Of a stretch of DNA of 8,768 nt, positions 1 through 6,998 are shown in pieces. This DNA is from an uncultured cyanobacterium (GTDB taxonomy: Bacteria; Cyanobacteriota; Cyanobacteriia; Phormidesmidales; Phormidesmidaceae): contig CALHGI010000359.1 of assembly GCA_938029995.1 (NCBI GenBank), positions 1 through 8,768 on the forward strand. Direction: 5' to 3'. Each line of letters starts with the position of its first letter. Position 1 is the first letter of the stretch. A model generated the notes under the pieces. That model was not told where the DNA came from and did no database searches. It was given only the letters and a program-made list of their open reading frames with translations. The translations under genes were made by a program, and so were the position numbers.

Positions 1-1
1 A

Positions 2-670
2 GAGAAAATTTGGGTGACGCCCTTAGCGAGTCGTTATGCTGTAGTCGAGAGCTCTTCTGAGGAGCTCGCAGATTCTAAAGTGAAATTGTTAGAGCTGTCC
101 TGTCAGAGCTCATTTTCCATAGACTTTAATCGGCCCTATATTCTCTTTGTGGGCACATTAGAGCCCCGAAAGAATATTGAATTGATTGTGCAATCCTTCA
201 ATCAGCTTAAATCGCGTTATAAAATTGACCATCAACTCTTACTAGTGGGGCGAAAAGGTTGGTTTTATGAGCCAATTTTAGCGGCCATTAACCAGTCGCC
301 TTATCGAGACAGTATTCACCATTTAGACTATGTATCTGATCAATTCATGGGCCATCTGTATAAAAATGCCACGGTGTTTGCATACCCATCTCATTACGAA
401 GGGTTTGGTTTGCCTGTGTTAGAGGCCATGGGTTTCGGGTGTCCTGTCGTGAGTAGCGTTACTTCCTCGATCCCTGAGGTAGCTGGGGATGCTGCAATTT
501 TGATATCGCCTGATGATGCCGATGCCTTAGCTGCAGCCATTTATCAACTGCTCGATAGCCCTTCTTTGCGCCGACATTATGTTCAAGCTGGGTATGAACA
601 GGCAAAGAAGTTTTCTTGGCAAAAGACGGCCCAGTCCACCATTGAAGCCTACCATTCTCTGATGTCATGA
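2..670 (+). CDS. GT4 glycosyltransferase, 5'-truncated by window edge
   Basis: This is the C-terminal part of a retaining GT-B fold glycosyltransferase (GT4 family), which moves a sugar from a nucleotide donor to a growing surface polysaccharide. The reading frame is open to the left edge (visible residues EKIWVTPLASRY), so the GTG at 14 is not the real start and the N-terminal acceptor domain is missing. 222 residues are visible. Numbering from that GTG, the donor domain begins with PYILFVGTLEPRKN (41-54). The EX7E donor-site motif is EGFGLPVLE (129-137), followed by GCPVVSS and SSIPEVAGDAAIL, all typical of GT4. The stop codon overlaps the start of the next gene (ATGA), which implies translational coupling. 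Both proteins share a near-identical FSWQKT tail, so they are probably paralogues. The sugar and linkage cannot be told from sequence; mannose or a GDP-derived deoxysugar is a guess from the nearby gmd. Confidence 0.93.
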   Translation, partial: EKIWVTPLASRYAVVESSSEELADSKVKLLELSCQSSFSIDFNRPYILFVGTLEPRKNIELIVQSFNQLKSRYKIDHQLLLVGRKGWFYEPILAAINQSPYRDSIHHLDYVSDQFMGHLYKNATVFAYPSHYEGFGLPVLEAMGFGCPVVSSVTSSIPEVAGDAAILISPDDADALAAAIYQLLDSPSLRRHYVQAGYEQAKKFSWQKTAQSTIEAYHSLMS

Positions 671-1755
671 GTGAGCATTCTCTTCTTGTTAACCTGTCGG
701 CCCTTATTAAAAAACCTACTGGCATTAGTGTTTATGCACGTAATCTGTTACCAGAGCTGCAGACGCTTGAGCCTACAATTATATCCAGCCAACCCTTTTC
801 CCGGTTTAACCATCATTCGATTCCATTCAACCTAACCCCAGAATATGGCTTTAAAGGGCATGTCAGGCGATTATGGTGGCTACAAAACTCATTGCCCAAA
901 CTCTATCAACAACTAGGGAGCCGCCTGATTTTCTCGCCGCTGCCAGAAGCGCCCATTTATAGCAACTGTCGGGTTATCGTCACAGTGCATGACCTGATTC
1001 CCCTTCGGTTTCCAAGATTGTTGTCACCGTTGACTAACTATTTTCGATATTTTGTACCCCAAATTCTACGGCAGGCGGTACATATTATCTGTGACTCTGA
1101 TTCCACAGCCCTTGATCTAGAAAACTTTTATCAGATTAGCCGCAGTAAAATTACGACCATACCCTTGGCCTATGACCAAGAAAATTTTACCTGCCAAGAT
1201 CCTTTAACTAAACCGTCAGAGGAGCGTTACTTTATATATATTGGCCGACAAGACGCCTATAAAAATCTGGAGCGTCTGATTGATGCGTTCTCTTGCGTTG
1301 GTCACAAAACGGATACCCAGTTATGGTTTGTGGGACCTCAGGATAGACGCTACACTCCGAATTTAATGGCTCAAGTAAAGGCGCTTAAACTGGTGAACCG
1401 CGTCCGTTTTTTGGATTATGTCACCTATACTGAATTGCCCCATTTATTGAGGGGGGCGTTAGCTCTGACTTTTCCCAGTCTTTGGGAGGGATTTGGCTTG
1501 CCCGCCCTCGAAGCGATGGCCTGCGGAACGCCAGTGATTGCGTCTAATCTGTCATCTTTACCTGAGGTGGTTGGAGATGCGGCGATTTTGATTGATCCTT
1601 ACAACGTTGATGAGTTAGCGGATGCCATGGGTATGCTGGCTAAGGATAATCAACTCCGAGAAGAGTTAAGTGGGAAGGGGATCGAACATGTCAAGAGCTT
1701 CAGCTGGCAAAAGACAGGTCGACAAACCGTGGATGTTATCAACCGATTTCTTTGA
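667..1755 (+). CDS. GT4 glycosyltransferase
   Basis: Complete 362-aa GT4 glycosyltransferase, a usual length for the family. The N-terminal Rossmann half carries the glycine loop [12 protein letters not shown] (18-29) and [12 protein letters not shown] (106-117), a signature of GT4 mannosyl/rhamnosyl-type enzymes. The C-terminal half carries [14 protein letters not shown] (191-204), the catalytic EX7E motif EGFGLPALE (274-282) and [16 protein letters not shown] (296-311). There is no signal peptide or clear membrane helix, so it should act at the cytoplasmic face on lipid-linked or nascent glycan. The ATG overlaps the upstream stop by 4 nt. No strong Shine-Dalgarno is visible, which fits coupled translation from the preceding glycosyltransferase. 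The gmd gene downstream suggests a GDP-sugar donor (inference). Donor and acceptor specificity are not readable from the sequence. Confidence 0.95.
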   Translation: MSEHSLLVNLSALIKKPTGISVYARNLLPELQTLEPTIISSQPFSRFNHHSIPFNLTPEYGFKGHVRRLWWLQNSLPKLYQQLGSRLIFSPLPEAPIYSNCRVIVTVHDLIPLRFPRLLSPLTNYFRYFVPQILRQAVHIICDSDSTALDLENFYQISRSKITTIPLAYDQENFTCQDPLTKPSEERYFIYIGRQDAYKNLERLIDAFSCVGHKTDTQLWFVGPQDRRYTPNLMAQVKALKLVNRVRFLDYVTYTELPHLLRGALALTFPSLWEGFGLPALEAMACGTPVIASNLSSLPEVVGDAAILIDPYNVDELADAMGMLAKDNQLREELSGKGIEHVKSFSWQKTGRQTVDVINRFL

Positions 1756-1790
1756 GGGGTTGAGTGCTTTAAGGGATTCTAGTGGGGTGA

Positions 1791-1819
1791 TTGGCAGGTA
1801 ACCTTCTCAGCAATAGTAA
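1791..1819 (+). promoter_or_regulatory. weak sigma70-like promoter candidate before gmd
   Basis: The 109-bp gap between the second glycosyltransferase and gmd contains TTGGCA (1791-1796) and, 17 bp later, TAGTAA (1814-1819). The -10 box is poor (3 of 6), and TATGGT at 1827-1832 is an alternative. No terminator hairpin is visible in the gap, so gmd may equally be read through from the glycosyltransferases. Confidence 0.2.
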
Positions 1820-1864
1820 ATCTTGCTATGGTTAGGTACGCAATTAACGTGGATTTCTGGCTTC

Positions 1865-2833
1865 ATGGCTAAAAAAGCGCTGATTACCGGATTGACTGGA
1901 CAGGATGGGTCCTATTTGGCCGAGCTTTTACTGGGTAAAGGCTATGAAGTGTATGGTTTAGTACGCCGTTCTAGCTCTAGTAGTTTTGGGCGCATTAGCC
2001 ACTTTGCCGATAAGGTCCACATTATTTCAGGTGATTTACTGGATCAGTTTTCGCTGATGGATGCCATTGATCAGGCCCAGCCGGACGAGATCTATAATTT
2101 AGCTTCCCAAAGCTATGTGCCATTGTCTTGGACTCAGCCAGCACTGACGGCTGAGTATACTGCTATTGGCGTTTCCCGTTTGTTAGAGGCGCTCCGTCGA
2201 TGTAAGCCGGACGCTCGGCTTTACCAGGCGTCCAGTAGTGAGGTCTTTGGACAGCCCGACGAATCACCCCAGACCGAGCGCACAGCCTTTCGACCTCGGA
2301 ATCCCTATGGTGTGGCTAAAGCCTATGCCCACTGGATGACGATCAACTATCGGCAAAAGTATGATCTATATGCCTGTTGCGGTATTACCTACACCCATGA
2401 GTCCCCACGGCGAGGGGCCGAGTTTGTGTTCCGTAAGATTACCCGTGGGGCGGTAAAAATTAAGTTGGGGTTAGCCAAGGATTTAAAGCTCGGTAACCTG
2501 GATGCCCGCCGTGACTGGTGCCATGCGGAGGATGTGGTCAATGCTATGTGGATGATGCTGCAGCAGGAAAAGCCGGACGACTACATTATTGCCAGTGGTG
2601 AAACCCATACGGTTAAAGAGTTAGTAGACTGTGCATTTTCCTCGGTGGGTTTAAATTGGCAGGACTATGTTTCTGTTGATCCGGCGTTCTATCGACCGGA
2701 TGAGCCTGTTACCTTGGCGGGCTCGATTGATAAAATCACCCGCGAAATTCAGTGGCAGCCCAACTATTCTTTTCCTAAGTTAGTGGAAGCCATGGTGGAA
2801 AATGAGCTACGGGAACTCACGGAGCAGTCTTAA
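1865..2833 (+). CDS. gmd: GDP-mannose 4,6-dehydratase (short type)
   Basis: Extended short-chain dehydrogenase that converts GDP-D-mannose to GDP-4-keto-6-deoxy-D-mannose, the first step to GDP-D-rhamnose, GDP-L-fucose and related sugars. The 322-aa length matches the short Pseudomonas A-band type rather than the about 370-aa E. coli type. Visible landmarks are the NADP-binding GLTGQDG (9-15), the RRSSS loop (34-38), YNLASQSYV (77-85), ASSSEVFG (122-129) supplying catalytic Ser124 and Glu126, YGVAK (148-152) supplying the Tyr/Lys pair, HESPRRG (178-184) and LGNLDARRDW (209-218). The ATG at 1865 was chosen because it puts MAKKALITG at the usual N-terminus; the TTG at 1823 would add 14 unrelated residues. 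The residue just before HESPRRG is Thr177, where family members I know usually have Asn (FNHESP). No reductase or epimerase partner is in the window; it may lie upstream. Confidence 0.94.
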   Translation: MAKKALITGLTGQDGSYLAELLLGKGYEVYGLVRRSSSSSFGRISHFADKVHIISGDLLDQFSLMDAIDQAQPDEIYNLASQSYVPLSWTQPALTAEYTAIGVSRLLEALRRCKPDARLYQASSSEVFGQPDESPQTERTAFRPRNPYGVAKAYAHWMTINYRQKYDLYACCGITYTHESPRRGAEFVFRKITRGAVKIKLGLAKDLKLGNLDARRDWCHAEDVVNAMWMMLQQEKPDDYIIASGETHTVKELVDCAFSSVGLNWQDYVSVDPAFYRPDEPVTLAGSIDKITREIQWQPNYSFPKLVEAMVENELRELTEQS

Positions 2834-2862
2834 GGGGCAGTGGTTATGACGGTTGGGATCAG

Positions 2863-4164
2863 TTAAGGCTTCGTTGCTGGACGATAACGACCATTGAGGA
2901 TGATTTCTTGATGGCGGATGGCGGTGTTGGCCACTTCCCAGGGGAAGGTGAATGATTGAAAGGATTCTGGAGAGATCCGATCAATATCTAAATCGACAAC
3001 AACTTTTCTGAGGATGTCGAGTAACTGCTGTCGCAGGGTTTGTAGCTCATCAAAATCCTGGGCCTGTTCAATCTTTTCGATCAGGTCCAGAATTTGCAGA
3101 TTATAGCGATCGGCGCGGTCTTTTTGATTGCTAATCAGCCATTGACGCCCTTGCCATAGGCTAGAGCACAGCAGAATGCTGATGGACATGAGGAGACCAA
3201 TGGGTTCAGCGTAGGTGACTAAAAAGCTAGGATTGTCTTGGGTGTAGTAGGCGCGGGCTCCGTCATGGAGGGGAAAGCCCAAGTTTTGACTCGCTTCCGG
3301 GGACTGGATGTTGGCGGTGCGGGGATTTATGCGGATCAGTTCATTGCGATGTTCGTAGAGAATTCGGGTGATGGCTTTGACAACGTCGGGATTGACATCG
3401 ATGTTGGCTATGAGTAGTGCGCTGACGGCGACAACGGGTAAATCCTGGGGTGGGATGGGGGATGCGCCGTCGTAGCTTCCCTTGGGAATCAGGGTGGATT
3501 GGAGGTAGGGCTGGGTGAGTTGTAATGCCCCAATCTGGTCGATGGGCACCAGTTTGAATTGGTCGGTGGCAAGTAGTTCGGTGACCCCTTGATTGCCTAG
3601 GCCAATGATCCGAAAGAGGGCATCGACGCTACCAGCTTGAATAGCCTGATGAGCCTGGGTGGCGGTCATGGGACTCACTCGGAACTGCGACGGGGTGAGG
3701 CCATAGTGTTGGCTCAGGGGCCAAAACAGATTGTAGGAACCGCTGCCTTCGGGCATCAGGGCAACACGCTTGCCCCTGAGGTCTGTGAGGGTATTAATGT
3801 TGGCACCTTTATTGACAATTAGGTGAAACATTTCAGGATAAAGCTGGGCGATGGCGCGCACGTTGGGCTGCACGGGGGTATCGTTTTGGACCAAGGCAAG
3901 ATCGACAGTGTGACTGTGGATGTCGTCCATGTTTTGGCTGGAACCCAGGGATTCGATGACCTCAACGCGGATGTTGGGTTCATTAGTTTCGACAACTTGG
4001 GCGATGGCCTGGCCAAAGGCGTAGTATTCCCCTGTAGTGCCGCCGGTGGCGAGGCGGACGGTGTAGATGCGGTTTTGGTCGTGGATGAGTTTGGTGATGG
4101 ATGAGATGGCAACTCCCACAGCTACCACTACCAATAGCCCTAGTCCCCAACGCCCCTTGCCCAT
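2863..4164 (-). CDS. TAXI-family TRAP-type solute-binding protein, doubly membrane-anchored
   Basis: 433-aa periplasmic binding protein of the TAXI (NMT1-like) family, whose members bind small organic acids such as dicarboxylates or glutamate for TRAP transporters. An uncleaved-looking N-terminal helix (about 7-23) precedes the binding fold, which starts at YTVRLATGGTTGEYYAFG (34-51). It continues with LGSSQNMDDI (73-82), VDLALVQND (87-95), LRGKRVALMPEGSGSYNL (129-146) and a FPLHDGARAYY hinge (297-307). A second hydrophobic helix (about 318-338) is followed by a cytoplasmic tail of about 95 residues, rich in charged heptad-like helix (347-390). Known TAXI receptors pair with a fused TRAP permease; none is encoded here. 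The gene starts 4 bp after the DUF815 ATPase stop and has a good Shine-Dalgarno, so the two are one operon. It could be a transport receptor for a remote permease or a sensory module. Ligand unknown. Confidence 0.9.
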   Translation of the reverse strand: MGKGRWGLGLLVVVAVGVAISSITKLIHDQNRIYTVRLATGGTTGEYYAFGQAIAQVVETNEPNIRVEVIESLGSSQNMDDIHSHTVDLALVQNDTPVQPNVRAIAQLYPEMFHLIVNKGANINTLTDLRGKRVALMPEGSGSYNLFWPLSQHYGLTPSQFRVSPMTATQAHQAIQAGSVDALFRIIGLGNQGVTELLATDQFKLVPIDQIGALQLTQPYLQSTLIPKGSYDGASPIPPQDLPVVAVSALLIANIDVNPDVVKAITRILYEHRNELIRINPRTANIQSPEASQNLGFPLHDGARAYYTQDNPSFLVTYAEPIGLLMSISILLCSSLWQGRQWLISNQKDRADRYNLQILDLIEKIEQAQDFDELQTLRQQLLDILRKVVVDLDIDRISPESFQSFTFPWEVANTAIRHQEIILNGRYRPATKP

Positions 4165-4168
4165 AGTG

Positions 4169-5473
4169 CTATCTCCCTGTCGTCGACGCTAAATCTGCTG
4201 ATAGAAAATCAATAAATTGTCTGGCACTGCGGCCTGAACGGCCATTGTGTCGTGTTGCCCACTGTTTTGCGCGGTAGTCTAAATCTTCTCGCGATAGTTC
4301 AAGATTGGCTTGCTGGGCTAGATGATGCACAATATCCAAGTAGGTGCTTTGGTCAGCGGGTTCAAACGTTAGGGTGAGGCCAAAGCGATCGCTAAACGAG
4401 AGTTTTTCTTGGACCGTGTCCCAAGATTTCAACTCATCCGAGTCGCTGGGGCGAGGACGATCGGCGAAAAACTCTCGCACTAGATGTCGGCGGTTAGAGG
4501 TGGCATAAACCACCACATTTTTAGGACGGGGGGTAATACCTCCTTCCAATACTACTTTTAACGCCTTAAACGCATCATCGTCTTCTTCAAATGAGAGATC
4601 GTCAACAAAGATAATAAACTTTTGTGGTTGGTGGCGGAGACGTTCTAGCACCACCGGCAGATCGTATAAATCGGCCTTAGAGATTTCGATTAACCGCAGT
4701 CCGCGATGGGCATATTCATTCAGCAACGCTTTGATTAGGGATGACTTGCCGGAACCTCGACTGCCATACAGCAGGACGTTGAGGGCGTTAAAGCCCGCCA
4801 GTAAAAACTCGGTATTTTTCACCAAGGTCGCCTTGGGCCCTTCATAGGCAGCCAGCTGATTTAAGCGAATGGGATCGGTTTGGGATAGCCCCAAGAGTTT
4901 TCCCTGTTGCCAGCGAAAGCCATGGAACTGGCCAAATTGACCAATGCCCTGTTGCTGATAGTAGGTGACTAGTTCCGGAATTCCCTTTGACCACTGTGGC
5001 GGTAAGCCTATGGATGGGGATGTGGGGGCGAGGGTCCATTCTACGGGGGCTGTGGAGAGCTGACAGGCGGTTTGCACCCATTGGCTGATGTAGCTGGGGG
5101 GTAGGGTGTACAGCTCTTGAATAATCTGCAGGTCATGGCGAGCTGCCGTGATCAGACACGTTGGTAGCTCCGCTAAGGGATAGTGTTGGGCGGCGTGGGT
5201 GAAGGCATTATCGGCTAGGAGTAGTCGCTGGAGAATATGGTCGCCCCAGCTTTTTCCCGTGCGGGCCAAGGTCTGAAACCAGTGGCCATAGGCTGACAAA
5301 CAGTGGGCTCGTTCATTAGCCACTCCCTTATTGGTGCTGAGGGTACTTAACAGGGACAAAAATGCTTGACCCACGTCATCATCGAGAATGGCCTGATAGA
5401 GTAAGAGCGAGACTACCTGTAGTTGACACTGGGCAGCGGTCTCTATACCGAGTGCGTTCCCGAGTTCATTCAT
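4169..5473 (-). CDS. DUF815 family AAA-type ATPase
   Basis: 434-aa cytoplasmic P-loop ATPase of the DUF815 family (PF05673), related to AAA+ proteins; the family's cellular role is not established. Residues 1-220 form a mostly helical region without recognised motifs. The ATPase core follows: Walker A GSRGSGKS (237-244), Walker B FIIFVDD (286-292) with a following acidic stretch SFEEDDD, a sensor-1-like YATSNRRHLV (323-332), a DRFGL box (362-366) and a C-terminal sensor-2-like GRSARQF (414-420). All nucleotide-binding residues are present, so it should be active. The ATG at 5473 is the only Met near the N-terminus, and no Shine-Dalgarno is seen. It is the first gene of a minus-strand pair with the TAXI receptor 4 bp downstream. 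Its start lies 11 bp from the divergent TMEM14-like gene, so its promoter must lie inside that gene. Confidence 0.92.
   Translation of the reverse strand: MNELGNALGIETAAQCQLQVVSLLLYQAILDDDVGQAFLSLLSTLSTNKGVANERAHCLSAYGHWFQTLARTGKSWGDHILQRLLLADNAFTHAAQHYPLAELPTCLITAARHDLQIIQELYTLPPSYISQWVQTACQLSTAPVEWTLAPTSPSIGLPPQWSKGIPELVTYYQQQGIGQFGQFHGFRWQQGKLLGLSQTDPIRLNQLAAYEGPKATLVKNTEFLLAGFNALNVLLYGSRGSGKSSLIKALLNEYAHRGLRLIEISKADLYDLPVVLERLRHQPQKFIIFVDDLSFEEDDDAFKALKVVLEGGITPRPKNVVVYATSNRRHLVREFFADRPRPSDSDELKSWDTVQEKLSFSDRFGLTLTFEPADQSTYLDIVHHLAQQANLELSREDLDYRAKQWATRHNGRSGRSARQFIDFLSADLASTTGR
4173..4178 (-). promoter_or_regulatory. Shine-Dalgarno of the TAXI gene
   Basis: On the minus strand AGGGAG lies 8 nt before the ATG at 4164. 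It sits inside the last codons of the upstream ATPase gene, supporting this start and independent ribosome loading within the operon. It is the only clear Shine-Dalgarno at a gene start in this window. Confidence 0.6.
4385..4392. repeat. HIP1 octamer
   Basis: GCGATCGC palindrome inside the DUF815 ATPase gene. HIP1 is strongly over-represented in many cyanobacterial genomes and supports the taxonomic guess; its function is debated. Confidence 0.7.
5423..5449 (+). promoter_or_regulatory. sigma70-type promoter candidate for the TMEM14-like gene
   Basis: A perfect -35 TTGACA (5423-5428) and a -10-like TATACC (5444-5449) are separated by 15 bp, shorter than the ideal 17. A start near 5456 would give a leader of about 29 nt to the ATG at 5485. 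The element lies in the first codons of the divergent ATPase gene, antisense to it, so use of this promoter could interfere with the ATPase transcript. Confidence 0.45.
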
Positions 5474-5484
5474 TTTTTCGCTCT

Positions 5485-5787
5485 ATGTCATTAGGACTTA
5501 TCATCGCATTGATCTATGGCATCCTCGCTATGGTCGGTGGCATCATTGGTTACTTGAAGTCTGCCAGCAAACCGTCACTGATTTCGGGCATTATCAGCGG
5601 ATTACTGATATTGATTGGGGTTTTTCGAGCCGCTCGGGGGATTGCCAGTGGTTTGTGGGTGGTCAAAATTGTCACCCTGTTGCTGGTGATAGTTTTTATT
5701 ATCCGGCTAGTGAAGACGAAAAAAATTATGCCCGCTGGATTGATGGTAATGGGGGGGGTGGCTACGCTGATTGGCGTTTTTGCCTGA
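5485..5787 (+). CDS. TMEM14/FAX-like small membrane protein
   Basis: 100-aa integral membrane protein of the TMEM14 (UPF0136) family. Relatives include the plant plastid FAX proteins implicated in fatty-acid export and animal TMEM14 proteins; the cyanobacterial members are not well defined. Nearly the whole protein is hydrophobic, with four likely helices (about 3-23, 31-49, 56-75, 82-99). The family pattern is visible: YGILAMVGGIIGYLKSAS (11-28), SLISGIISG (31-39), FRAARG (47-52) and RLVKTKKIMPAGLM (74-87). The ATG at 5485 was chosen because residues read in frame upstream from 5362 are charged and unlike the family, and they only mirror the opposite ATPase gene. No Shine-Dalgarno is present. 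It is monocistronic, divergent from the ATPase and convergent with the epimerase. A lipid or fatty-acid transport role is an inference by family only. Confidence 0.88.
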   Translation: MSLGLIIALIYGILAMVGGIIGYLKSASKPSLISGIISGLLILIGVFRAARGIASGLWVVKIVTLLLVIVFIIRLVKTKKIMPAGLMVMGGVATLIGVFA

Positions 5788-5816
5788 GGGATGCTACACG
5801 GAATAGACGGTGCAGG

Positions 5817-5863
5817 CGTGAAGAGAGTGGCTGTATATCGGGCGCTGGTGTCTACTCTTCACG
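5817..5863. terminator. possible convergent hairpin between TMEM14-like gene and epimerase
   Basis: CGTGAAGAG (5817-5825) and CTCTTCACG (5855-5863) form a perfect 9-bp inverted repeat with a 29-nt loop. On the plus strand TTTT follows 4 nt after the right arm (5868-5871). The long loop and short T-run make it a weak intrinsic terminator. The right arm also encodes the last residues of the epimerase (Arg-Glu-Glu then stop begins just beyond it), so the match may be chance. Confidence 0.3.
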
Positions 5864-6910
5864 GCTCGTTTTAGAGATGCCTAATCCAGGTTGTGCATTG
5901 GGTAGTAAACGACCGCATTCTAGTTGAGCGCCAAGAAAAGGGTTATTTTTCAGGTTGAGGTGGCTATCGAGGTCCAAGTGGTTGGCCAGGGGCGATAGCT
6001 GGGCTAAGGCCGTATTGGCAAGGGTGCTGTCGGAGTAGCAGCCAAACATAACGCTCAGCCCACAGGCACGGGCGGTGTGGATCATGCGGCGGGCTTCGGT
6101 GAGACCGCCGGATTTCATCAGTTTGATGTTGATGCCGTCGATGTGGGGTGCCAGGGGCATAATGTCGCGGCTGGTAAAGCAGCTTTCGTCGATGAATATG
6201 GGCAGGGGGGAATGGTGTTTGAGTTCTCCTAGTTGGTGGTTGGCGCTGACGGGCAGGGGCTGCTCTAGGTAGGTAACCCTGCGTTCTGCGAGCCAAGAGG
6301 CCATGATTTTTGCGTCTTCTAGGGTCCAGCCGCCGTTGGCGTCGATGCTGATTTTGTCGTGGGGGCGAAATTCGGTTTGCAGGGCGCTGAACATGGCTTG
6401 GTCCGCAGCAATGCCTGCGGGACTACCCAGTTTGATTTTGATGGAGCGTAAATCGGGATAGTCGGCGTGCCAGCGACGGATGCGATCGCACGCTGTGTCC
6501 GGTGCGCTAATGCCCACGGTGACGGCCGTGGGGCCAATACGTTGGCGGTCTAAGCCCCACAGCTGCCACAGGGGGAGGCCCACTTTTTTTCCGAGCCAGT
6601 CCCAGAGGGCTACATCGATGGCGGCACGGGCGGCGGAGCAGGGGGCGATTTGGTCCAGACTTTCTTCGATGATTTGGCGGTCGAGGGGGTGGTAAAGGGA
6701 GATGCCTTCGGTGATGCGGTCGAGGTCTTGGGTAATGGTTTGGGTGGTTTGGGTTTGGTCGCCAATGGAGAAGGGGGTGGCTTCGCCATAGCCGGTGAGG
6801 TGGTCGGCGGTGATGCGGATAAAGAGGTTGGTGGATTGGGAGCGGGTGCCTCGGCTGATGGTGAGGGGGACTTTTTTGTGGAGGGTGATTGGGTGGTAGG
6901 TGATGTCCAT
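5852..6910 (-). CDS. dipeptide epimerase (enolase superfamily, L-Ala-D/L-Glu type)
   Basis: 352-aa cytoplasmic enzyme of the muconate-lactonising branch of the enolase superfamily. Family members epimerise dipeptides such as L-Ala-D-Glu, mainly in murein peptide recycling. The capping domain occupies about 1-120. The barrel shows the KxK base pair K158-I-K160, metal ligands Asp190 (DANGG), Glu216 (LEQPL) and Asp241 (IDES), and the opposite-face lysine in NIKLMKSGG (261-269, K263 or K266). Near the end DLD (313-315) matches the DxD motif that in dipeptide epimerases holds the substrate amino group; this argues against o-succinylbenzoate synthase (MenC), the main alternative in cyanobacteria. 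All catalytic residues are present. Exact dipeptide specificity is not readable. The start ATG at 6910 has no Shine-Dalgarno and is preceded on its mRNA by a C-rich tract, opposite a G-quadruplex motif. No other peptidoglycan-recycling gene is nearby. Confidence 0.9.
   Translation of the reverse strand: MDITYHPITLHKKVPLTISRGTRSQSTNLFIRITADHLTGYGEATPFSIGDQTQTTQTITQDLDRITEGISLYHPLDRQIIEESLDQIAPCSAARAAIDVALWDWLGKKVGLPLWQLWGLDRQRIGPTAVTVGISAPDTACDRIRRWHADYPDLRSIKIKLGSPAGIAADQAMFSALQTEFRPHDKISIDANGGWTLEDAKIMASWLAERRVTYLEQPLPVSANHQLGELKHHSPLPIFIDESCFTSRDIMPLAPHIDGINIKLMKSGGLTEARRMIHTARACGLSVMFGCYSDSTLANTALAQLSPLANHLDLDSHLNLKNNPFLGAQLECGRLLPNAQPGLGISKTSREE
6482..6489. repeat. HIP1 octamer
   Basis: Second GCGATCGC, extended to TGCGATCGCA, inside the dipeptide epimerase gene. 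Supports a cyanobacterial origin. Confidence 0.7.
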
Positions 6911-6938
6911 GGGGATTTTTGGGGTTTGGGGTTAAGGG
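6911..6938 (+). other. G-quadruplex motif at the epimerase start
   Basis: The plus strand holds four G-runs: GGGG (6911-6914), GGGG (6921-6924), GGGG (6928-6931) and GGG (6936-6938), with loops of 6, 3 and 4 nt. This fits the standard pattern for an intramolecular G-quadruplex. It abuts the epimerase ATG and lies on that gene's template strand, so the mRNA leader is C-rich instead. Formation in vivo is unproven. Confidence 0.5.
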
Positions 6939-6998
6939 TATCGTGAATGGTGTGAGGTGTTGCTTGAGGTCCCTTCGAGTTCCCCAAACCCCCTGAGC

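Noticed and set aside
1823..1864. Upstream TTG start giving gmd 14 extra residues
   Set aside because: The added residues are unlike any GMD N-terminus, while the ATG at 1865 gives the standard MAKKALITG start.
3823..4104. Plus-strand open frame of 93 codons inside the TAXI gene
   Set aside because: It lies opposite the well-supported TAXI coding sequence, shows no family motif and has no promoter or ribosome site.
5362..5484. Longer N-terminus for the TMEM14-like protein
   Set aside because: These 41 residues are charged and lie opposite the ATPase coding sequence. The family begins with the membrane helix right after the ATG at 5485.
5852..6910. o-Succinylbenzoate synthase (MenC) as the identity of the enolase-superfamily gene
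   Set aside because: The C-terminal DxD motif (313-315) is characteristic of dipeptide epimerases; no other menaquinone or phylloquinone gene is adjacent.
6650..6946. Gly/Val-rich open frame on the plus strand
   Set aside because: It is antisense to the dipeptide epimerase, whose motifs are intact. The composition comes from the strong C bias at third positions of the epimerase, seen from the other strand.
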